From Caldilineaceae bacterium (GTDB taxonomy: Bacteria > Chloroflexota > Anaerolineae > Caldilineales > Caldilineaceae): a stretch of 10,074 bases of DNA. Below, piece after piece: positions 1 to 6,056 of this stretch. A program made the position numbers and the translations under genes. The first letter of the stretch is position 1. The number at the start of each line of letters is the position of its first letter. The notes under the pieces are model-generated. The model made no database searches. It was not told the origin of the DNA and saw only the letters and a list, made by a program, of their open reading frames with translations. The stretch is taken from NCBI GenBank assembly GCA_026645635.1, contig JAPKMV010000076.1, positions 1-10,074 of the forward strand, written 5' to 3'.

Positions 1-329
1 TTGGCGGTGAAGAGCTGGTCATTGGCATCGCGATAGGTGGCGGTGACCGGGTTGGCCAGCAGGTTGGCGGTGGCAGGCAGCACGGTAATGACCACCGGAT
101 CCGCGCCGGTGCAGCCGTACTGGGCGCGGGCGGTGACGGTGGCGGTGTAGACGCCGGGGGTGTCGTACTGGTGGCTGAAGGTCGTGCCGAGTTGGTAGGG
201 CGCCGTGGCGCCGTCATCAAAATCGACGGTGAAGGAGTAGGGTTTGCGCCCGCCCAGGGCCAGTTCGTCCACGGTGAACTGCACCGTCTGCCCTGCGGTG
301 ACGGTTGCCGGCGCAGCGGAAGACTGCGC
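1..329 (-). pseudogene. Frame-shifted continuation of the giant adhesin: PKD domain, partial at left edge
   Basis: In the frame one base on from the main adhesin frame, the minus strand is open from just after a TGA at 330-332 to position 1. It encodes APATVTAGQTVQFTVDE, then VDFDDGATAPYQLGTTFSHQ and YDTPGVYTATVTARAQYGC. DDG followed by QYDTPGVYTATVTA is the hallmark of a PKD (Ig-like) domain. The main frame runs cleanly through the preceding jelly roll to IFNLSA (about 325) and then turns into low-quality arginine-rich sequence that stops at 217. The two pieces are therefore one gene split by a net +1 base (or -2) between about 311 and 330. Removing one T of the coding-strand TCTT run (plus 320-321) would restore SAVSAAPATVTAGQ. 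This could be a real mutation or a sequencing or assembly error. It has no start of its own and continues past the left edge. Confidence 0.8.
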
Positions 330-3300
330 TCAGATTGAAGATCAGGCCGCTGTGGTCGCGGCCGCCGAGCGCGGCATGGCCACCGTGGCGGTTGTTGAGC
401 AACTGCACGCTGAGGAGGTTGATGCCAGATTGGAGACCGGGCGTGGTGTCGAACGTGTCTGCTGCGCCTGCGCCGATCTCCTGGCCCAGGTAGACGCCAT
501 TCAGGTAGATGTCCGAAACGTCGTCGCCGGCCGCCTGGATGGAGGCGCTCAGACCGGTGGCGTTGAGCGGCATACAGAAGGGCTGGCGGAAGAAGGTGAA
601 GTTGCCGACGGTCTCGGAGATGGTGTGGATCGCCACCCACTCAGCGGACAGATTGTCCTGGTTGACCCAGTAGATGAACTCGGCTGTGTTGGAAGGCGCC
701 GGCTGGGTCCAGCCGGAATCGTCGAAGCGGGTGAGGCGCGGGTTGTCGTTCCAGCCGGTGGGCGGCAGACCATCCTCGCCCTGGTAGATGCCCCGGAAGG
801 TTGCACAGTCGTCGAAGTCGCACCAGGGCCGGCTGCCCGTGGTGGGGGTGATCGCCGTGCTGGTGAGGACGAGGGAGCCGCTGATATCCTCGGTGGAAAG
901 CGTGGCGACGGTCTGCGTCACGCCGCCCGCGCTGGCGTTCGGGATCACGGCAAAACTGAGCGTGCCCGTGGTGCCCGGCGGCACATCGCCCATGTTCCAG
1001 GTGATGACGCCACTGCTCATGATGCCGTCGCCGGTGATGCTGTCGGGGACGAGGGCGGTGTTGGCCGGCAGTGTGTCGGTGACGACGATGCCGTAGGCGG
1101 TGGCGTACTGCGAGTTGTAGCCCTCGATGGTGTAAGTCACCGGCTGACCCACATAGATCGGGCCGCTGGCGCGCTTTTCCAGCTTGATGTAGGGGGCGAT
1201 CACGATGTCGCTGTCGGTGAAGGTGTTGCCCGCAGGGTTGATGTCCACACCGTTGGCGCGGTCGTCGTCGATGGTGGCGCGGTTGGCCACCACCGACGCG
1301 GGCTGCACATCCGCCCTGACCCGGGCCGTGACGGTCAGCGTGCGCGCTTCGTTCACCGGCAGGGCGCCAATGTCCCACGTTACGGTGTAGGCGCCGCTCA
1401 GGATCGCGCCGGGGCTGGCGTCCACATACTCCAGCCCGGCCACCAGCGTGTCGGTGATGCGCACGCCGGTGGCGGCCTGGTTGCCGGTGTTGGAATAGGT
1501 GAGGGTGTAGGTGAGCAGGTCGCCGGCCAGCACCTGGGTGCGCCCGTCGCTCTTGACCAGGGTCAGGTCGGGCTGGGCGTCCACAGGCGTGCTGACGCTG
1601 GAACTGTTGTTGTTCGGCAGGACGTCGGTGATGGCGCTGGTGAAGGTGATGGACGCGGTGTTGACGAGCGCGGCCACCCCAGCCGGCAGCGGCGTCGAAA
1701 TCTGCACCGTGAAGCGCACCGTGCCGGTGGACTGGCTGGCCAGGCTGGGCCATGTCCAGGAGACCGTGTTGGTTTCCGTGACGTAGACGCCGCCGCCGGT
1801 GATGCTGTCGGCCACCAGGGTGGTGTTGGGCGGCAGTGGGTCGGTGAGCAGCACATTGGGCGCTGGGTCGGCGCCGTTGTTGCCGTAGATGATCGTGTAG
1901 ACGATACGCCCGCCGGGAACCGCCGGGTTGGCGCTGGCCACTGCCGACTTCTGCACATAGGCGTCGATGCTCTGCTCGGTGGGAATGGCGATGCTGCCCG
2001 AATTGTTGGCCAGGTTGGTGTCCTGGGCAGTCGTGCTGATGGTTGCCGTGTTGATCAGCGGCGTGCCGCCGGTGGCGCTGACGGTGACGGCGTAGGTCAC
2101 GAAATAGGTGTAGTCGTGGGGGAGATCCGGCAGCGTGAAGGTGAGATAGCCGGTGCTGGTGATCGGCGTGATCGCTACCGGAGCGCCGGCGCTGATTGCC
2201 AGGGTCGCCGTGCCGCTGATGTATTCGACGCGACTGTCCATGGCATAGCCGATGTTGGCGCCGCTCAGGTGGTAGGTGACGACCGAACCGGCAACCACGG
2301 AGCCGGTGGCCGTGTAGGATTTGCCCAGCGTCAGGTCAGGGTGCGCAGTCACGGTGTCCACATCAGAGACCTCGTTGTTGGTGAGGTCGCGATCCGGGCT
2401 GGTGGCCGTCAATTTGACATAGTTCAACAGGGTGGTCGTGCCGTTGGGCAGCGAGACGGCAACCCGCGCGCGCAGGGTGAACGCGGTCGCGGCGCCCGGC
2501 GCCAGATCGTCGGGCAGACTCCAGGCATAGATGTTGGCGCTGGGGTTGTCCGGTGTCACGCCGGTGGTGTCGCTGAAGTAGCTGGTGAACGTCTGCAGCG
2601 TGTCGGTGACGATGATGCCGGTGGCGGTGAGGTTGCCCTGGTTGACGATGGTGATCCGGTAGTCGAGAATCTCGCCCGGCTGCGCAGTCGTCTGGCCGTC
2701 GCTCTTGGTGATGAGCAAGTCGGCGGTGGCCAGGGCCAGATTCTGGATCGTCGGCCCGCTATCCGAGACCGTGGGGGTGGCGGTGGTCGTCTGATAGCCC
2801 TGGGCTGTCACCGTGACGGTGACAGGGCCGGCTGTCAATGCAGCACAGTTCACGCCCGCCTCGAAACTGTAGGCGCCGCCTGCACCGGTGGTGGCCGTAC
2901 AGACCGTGACGCCCTGGGTGATGGTCACGGTGGCGTTCACCAGGGTGACGCCGCTGCCCAGGTCCGTGACGACGCCGCTCAGGCTGGGGCGCACCAGGGT
3001 CAGGTTGCCGATGTTGGCCGTGCCTGCGGTGATGGTTGTCTGATCCGACCGCAGCAGATAGCCGGCCGGCGCGCCGCCGGTGGCCGTCACCGTGGCCGCG
3101 CCTGGTGCGAGGAGGCAGCCGCTCACGCCGCTGGTGACTAGATAATTGCCGCCCACGCCCGTTGTTGCGGTGCAGGTGTTGCCCAGACTGTCGGTGATGG
3201 TGAGGGTGACGCCTGCCAGAGGTGAGCCGGTGGAAACGTCGGTCACTGTGCCGGACAGGGTGGTTGTTTGCACAAGGAGGCCGGCGCTGGCGCTGTTGTT

Positions 3301-5904
3301 GGCCGGGTTGGCGTCGTAGAGCGTCGCGGTCACGCTGGCGATGTTGGTGATCGTGGCGCCGCCTTGCCCCAGGTTGACGGTGGCGCTGAGGGTCAGCGTG
3401 GCGCTGGCGCCGCCGGCCAATGTCCCCACGACCCAGGTGGGGCTGGTGTAGCTGCCTGCCGTGGCGCTGGCCGCGCTGAAGGTCAGCCCTGCCGGCAGCA
3501 GATCGGTGACAGTGACGTTGCCCGCGCTGGTTGTCCCCAGGTTCGTCACCTGCACGGTGTAGACCGCCAGGCCAGCCTCTGCCTTGCTGCTGCCGTCGAC
3601 GGTTTTGGTGATGGCCAGGTCGGTGTTGGGCAGCAGGTTGACCGTCGGCTGCTGGCCGGCCACGGCGGGATCGCCGTCGGTGGCCAGGGTGGTGTTGTTG
3701 ACGCCGCCCTGATTGGAGTCATAGCTGGCCACGCCCTGGTTGCTGATCTGCGTGACGCCGGTGAGCGGGCTGTTGACCTGCACGGTGAGCAAGATGGTTG
3801 CAGTGACGCCGCTGGTCAGGTTGATGCCGGTGACGCTCAACGCCGGTGCGCTGTAGGCCGCCGCGCCCCGGTCCGTGCTGTGCGCCACATAGGTCGTGTT
3901 GGCCGGAATCGAATCGGCGAAGGTGGCGCCGGTGATGGAGTAGCTGCCGGTGTTGGTCAGGCTGATGGTGTAGCGGAGCAGGCCGCCGGGCTGCAAGTCG
4001 CCGCCGCCGATGACAGTGGCGCTCTTGGTGGCGGTCATAGTTGCGCCGCCGCCGGCCAGGAGCACGGTAGGCTGCTTGCCGGGCGTCGCCAGGTCGGCGT
4101 CGGTGAGCACGCTGGTCGTGCCGTAGGTGGTTGTGCCCTGGTTGGAGATGATGTCGCGAATTTTGACGCCGCTGTTGACAGTGACCTTGAACTCCAGCGT
4201 CGCCTGGCTGCCGGCGTTGACGCTCACCGTCCAGTTGAGTGTCTTGGTAGTGCCGTTGTAGCTCACAGTGCCGCCGGAGGCGCTGGCGCTGCCGGCCACG
4301 TAGGTGGTGTTCGACGGCAGCACGTCGGCAAAGGCGGTGGTGGGCGAATTCTGATTGCCGGTGTTGGGCAGGACGACGCGGTAGGTCAGCCGATCCCCAG
4401 GCGACACCGCGTTGTTGCCGTCCAGGTCTTCGTAGGTGACGGTCTTTGTGGAAGTGTCGAAGTTCGGGCCGGCGGTCACGGCGATGAGCGTGGGCTGGCT
4501 GCCGTCGGTCTGCGCATCGCCGTCGGTGAGGGCTGTGGTTCCGCCGTAGGTGAAGGCGCCCTGGTTGCTGATCTGCGTCACGCCGACGGGGATGGGATTG
4601 TCCACCCGCACCTTGAACGTGATGGTCGCCTGGCCGCTGCCGGGGACGGTGATGTTGGTGATGGAGATCGGGTTGGTGCCGTTCAGGGTGGCGCCGCTGG
4701 GTGCGCTGAGGCTGTTGGCGACGTAGGCGGTGTTGGCCGGGAGGGTGTCGCTGAAGTGCACGCTGTTGATCGCGGCGCTGGTGCGGTTGTTGATCACGAC
4801 GGTGTAGAGCAGTTCGTCGCCCGGCGCCACGCTGCCGCCGCCGGTGGTGGCGTTCTGCACTGCTTTGGTGGCAGTCAGGTCCGAGACCTGCTGGGTGACG
4901 ACCAGGTTGCGGATTTCGTGGTAGTTGGTGCTGCCGCCAGTGGAGCCGGCGAAGCCCATCTTCAACGTCCCCGGCGCCGAGGTGGGCATGGTGAACGGCC
5001 CGAACAAAGGCGTCCAGGTAGTGGCTGTGTCGCTGAATTTCATGGCGACGGCCACTTGATAGGCGGCGCCCACTGGCGTGACGGTGATCTGCACCTTGCG
5101 CGTGTAGTAGCTGGCGGGCGGGCGCGCTGCGCCTGTGCCACAGCTTCCCAAATTCCTCGGGCAGTCCAGGCGCGGCAGCAGCCAGGGGGATTTGGTCAGG
5201 TCGGTGGTGCCCGCGAGATAGACGTAGCCCGCGGTGCCGGCGCCCGGCCCACGGACGGCCACGGCCTGGCGAATCTGCCCTGGCCCGCCGATGCGGCCCT
5301 CATTGGGGTTCGAGTAGTTGCCAAATTCGTCCAGACCCAGACCCAGGTAGCCGCCGCTCAACCCGTTGACGCCGGTCTTCTGGGCATAGCCTAGCGAGCC
5401 GCCGGACGCGCCAACATTGAATGAACTGGTGGCGCCGTCGAAGAGAAAGAAGGTGAGGCCGTCGGCGCCACTGCCGCCCCATGCGCCGTAGTCGAAGGTG
5501 ATCACCAGACCGCGGTCGGTGGGAATCGGCGTGTCGTAATAAGCGTAGCCGGCCTGGCTGGTGGCGTTGGTGGTGAGGCGCAGCCAGCCGTTGTTGACCG
5601 GGTCGCCGGCGCCGCTGGTCATGGTTGCAGAGCCACCGGGCACCCAGCCGGTTGGCAGCGTCCCCGTGAATGGCACGGTGAGGGGAAAAGTGAAGCCGCT
5701 CTGCGCTTGGGCCGTCTTGGCTGGGAGGATCAGGCTGACCAGGCTCAGCGCCGCAAGCAGGCTCCACGCCAGCGCCACGGCAAGAACCCACGCGCGCATA
5801 CGGACGCCGACTAAGGCGCGCCGCTCGACAATAGTGAGATGTTTCATAGGCACCACTTGCCCTGGGTAGAGGGCGGCTGTCACAGGTTGGTTGTGTAGGG
5901 CCAT
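217..5904 (-). CDS. Giant DUF11-repeat adhesin with lectin-like N-terminus, frameshifted near its C-terminus
   Basis: 1895 codons from the first ATG (5904). ATG 5847 (residue 20) or 5799 (residue 36) may be the real start. None has a clear Shine-Dalgarno, and a TATAAT overlaps the first, so I favour 5847. Signal peptide: basic stretch, hydrophobic core ~38-60, likely cleavage after AKTAQA (~68). Residues ~70-338 look like an L-type lectin (DGLTFFLFDG at 148-157; GLDEFGN at 190-196, with D192 and N196 as likely metal or sugar ligands). DUF11 repeats follow at ~342-470, 484-612, 622-755 and 761-870; then two carboxypeptidase-regulatory-like beta sandwiches at ~882-968 and 974-1058; then DUF11 at ~1060-1185, 1188-1308, 1313-1440, 1444-1565 and 1570-1690. 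The 1188-1308 repeat is divergent. A galactose-binding-like jelly roll (~1693-1860, DDVSDIYLNGVYLG) follows. The last ~35 residues (RCAGNRHRRADG onward) are out-of-frame translation of a PKD domain. Inferred role: stalked, secreted carbohydrate-binding surface protein. No cell-wall anchor is seen in the window. Confidence 0.9.
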   Translation of the reverse strand: MALHNQPVTAALYPGQVVPMKHLTIVERRALVGVRMRAWVLAVALAWSLLAALSLVSLILPAKTAQAQSGFTFPLTVPFTGTLPTGWVPGGSATMTSGAGDPVNNGWLRLTTNATSQAGYAYYDTPIPTDRGLVITFDYGAWGGSGADGLTFFLFDGATSSFNVGASGGSLGYAQKTGVNGLSGGYLGLGLDEFGNYSNPNEGRIGGPGQIRQAVAVRGPGAGTAGYVYLAGTTDLTKSPWLLPRLDCPRNLGSCGTGAARPPASYYTRKVQITVTPVGAAYQVAVAMKFSDTATTWTPLFGPFTMPTSAPGTLKMGFAGSTGGSTNYHEIRNLVVTQQVSDLTATKAVQNATTGGGSVAPGDELLYTVVINNRTSAAINSVHFSDTLPANTAYVANSLSAPSGATLNGTNPISITNITVPGSGQATITFKVRVDNPIPVGVTQISNQGAFTYGGTTALTDGDAQTDGSQPTLIAVTAGPNFDTSTKTVTYEDLDGNNAVSPGDRLTYRVVLPNTGNQNSPTTAFADVLPSNTTYVAGSASASGGTVSYNGTTKTLNWTVSVNAGSQATLEFKVTVNSGVKIRDIISNQGTTTYGTTSVLTDADLATPGKQPTVLLAGGGATMTATKSATVIGGGDLQPGGLLRYTISLTNTGSYSITGATFADSIPANTTYVAHSTDRGAAAYSAPALSVTGINLTSGVTATILLTVQVNSPLTGVTQISNQGVASYDSNQGGVNNTTLATDGDPAVAGQQPTVNLLPNTDLAITKTVDGSSKAEAGLAVYTVQVTNLGTTSAGNVTVTDLLPAGLTFSAASATAGSYTSPTWVVGTLAGGASATLTLSATVNLGQGGATITNIASVTATLYDANPANNSASAGLLVQTTTLSGTVTDVSTGSPLAGVTLTITDSLGNTCTATTGVGGNYLVTSGVSGCLLAPGAATVTATGGAPAGYLLRSDQTTITAGTANIGNLTLVRPSLSGVVTDLGSGVTLVNATVTITQGVTVCTATTGAGGAYSFEAGVNCAALTAGPVTVTVTAQGYQTTTATPTVSDSGPTIQNLALATADLLITKSDGQTTAQPGEILDYRITIVNQGNLTATGIIVTDTLQTFTSYFSDTTGVTPDNPSANIYAWSLPDDLAPGAATAFTLRARVAVSLPNGTTTLLNYVKLTATSPDRDLTNNEVSDVDTVTAHPDLTLGKSYTATGSVVAGSVVTYHLSGANIGYAMDSRVEYISGTATLAISAGAPVAITPITSTGYLTFTLPDLPHDYTYFVTYAVTVSATGGTPLINTATISTTAQDTNLANNSGSIAIPTEQSIDAYVQKSAVASANPAVPGGRIVYTIIYGNNGADPAPNVLLTDPLPPNTTLVADSITGGGVYVTETNTVSWTWPSLASQSTGTVRFTVQISTPLPAGVAALVNTASITFTSAITDVLPNNNSSSVSTPVDAQPDLTLVKSDGRTQVLAGDLLTYTLTYSNTGNQAATGVRITDTLVAGLEYVDASPGAILSGAYTVTWDIGALPVNEARTLTVTARVRADVQPASVVANRATIDDDRANGVDINPAGNTFTDSDIVIAPYIKLEKRASGPIYVGQPVTYTIEGYNSQYATAYGIVVTDTLPANTALVPDSITGDGIMSSGVITWNMGDVPPGTTGTLSFAVIPNASAGGVTQTVATLSTEDISGSLVLTSTAITPTTGSRPWCDFDDCATFRGIYQGEDGLPPTGWNDNPRLTRFDDSGWTQPAPSNTAEFIYWVNQDNLSAEWVAIHTISETVGNFTFFRQPFCMPLNATGLSASIQAAGDDVSDIYLNGVYLGQEIGAGAADTFDTTPGLQSGINLLSVQLLNNRHGGHAALGGRDHSGLIFNLSAVFRCAGNRHRRADGAVHRGRTGPGRAQTLLLHRRF
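3731..3760 (-). repeat. Direct repeat copy in DUF11 repeat 3 (encodes GVTQISNQGV)
   Basis: This 30-base stretch matches 4556-4585 at 28 of 30 positions, including 22 identical bases in a row. It encodes GVTQISNQG near the end of the third DUF11 repeat. The copies are 825 bases (275 codons) apart, which is two repeat units. They mark internal duplication or gene conversion, not a mobile element. Confidence 0.7.
4556..4585 (-). repeat. Direct repeat copy in DUF11 repeat 1 (encodes GVTQISNQGA)
   Basis: Partner of the copy at 3731-3760 with two mismatches. It lies at the same structural point of the first DUF11 repeat. The second repeat, between them, has a diverged version (IRDIISNQG). All three of these units also share a following linker of the form TDxDxxxxGxQPT. 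Confidence 0.7.
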
Positions 5905-5908
5905 TATA
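5903..5908 (-). promoter_or_regulatory. Candidate -10 box (TATAAT) of the adhesin gene
   Basis: A perfect TATAAT hexamer on the minus strand overlaps the ATG at 5902-5904, at the end of an AT-richer spacer in a high-GC window. The -35 position holds only a poor match (TTCGCG with a 16-base spacer), so the assignment is tentative. If real, transcription would begin about 5895-5897. The first ATG would then be untranslated, pointing to the ATG at 5847 as the start and a leader of about 50 bases. Confidence 0.35.
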
Positions 5909-6002
5909 GCACCGTCACCGCCGCCGCGAATCGGTCACTTGTTGTATTTGTATGCCATATACTGGACGTTTTTAGGCAAGGGCGGCTTCTCAACATACCA
6001 CG

Positions 6003-6030
6003 GTAAGGGCGCGATAGTGCGTGCCCCTAC
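6003..6030. repeat. Imperfect inverted repeat in the spacer, possible extragenic palindrome or weak terminator
   Basis: Arms GTAAGGGCGCG (6003-6013) and CGTGCCCCTAC (6020-6030) match at 9 of 11 positions around a 6-base loop. Each strand keeps one of the two mismatches as a G-U wobble. The element lies about 27 bases downstream of the stop of the scaffold-like gene. No T-run follows on the minus strand, so it is not a classic intrinsic terminator. Its edges (GTAGGGGC / GCCCC TAC type) resemble palindromes I remember as dispersed in environmental Chloroflexota-type genomes. That resemblance is recall, not a search result. Confidence 0.5.
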
Positions 6031-6056
6031 AGTTGGCTCCGCCCCAGACAGTGAAC

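Noticed and set aside
311..333. Programmed ribosomal frameshift
   Set aside because: No slippery heptamer, stalling stop with a known +1 site, or obvious stimulatory hairpin is seen. An indel is simpler.
244..3141. Plus-strand open frame of 965 codons
   Set aside because: It is antisense to the adhesin's DUF11 and jelly-roll codons. The translation is a biased G/A/V/D/R-rich string with no domain, and high GC with codon-periodic repeats explains the lack of stops.
4729..4743. LPANT and similar (LPSNT, LPPNT) as sortase LPXTG signals
   Set aside because: These recur inside DUF11 units as the conserved TDTLPxNT strand. None is followed by a C-terminal hydrophobic helix and basic tail.
835..4881. 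CRISPR or satellite array suggested by recurring short words
   Set aside because: The recurring words (e.g. 1030-1046 and 1795-1811) encode equivalent strands of DUF11 units and are not evenly spaced, so they are coding repeats.
3268..5394. Plus-strand open frame of 708 codons
   Set aside because: Antisense shadow of the lectin and first DUF11 repeats, with the same low-complexity composition and no recognisable fold.
6003..6056. Intrinsic terminator of the right-hand gene
   Set aside because: The hairpin on the minus strand is imperfect and is followed by TTACCG rather than a T-run.
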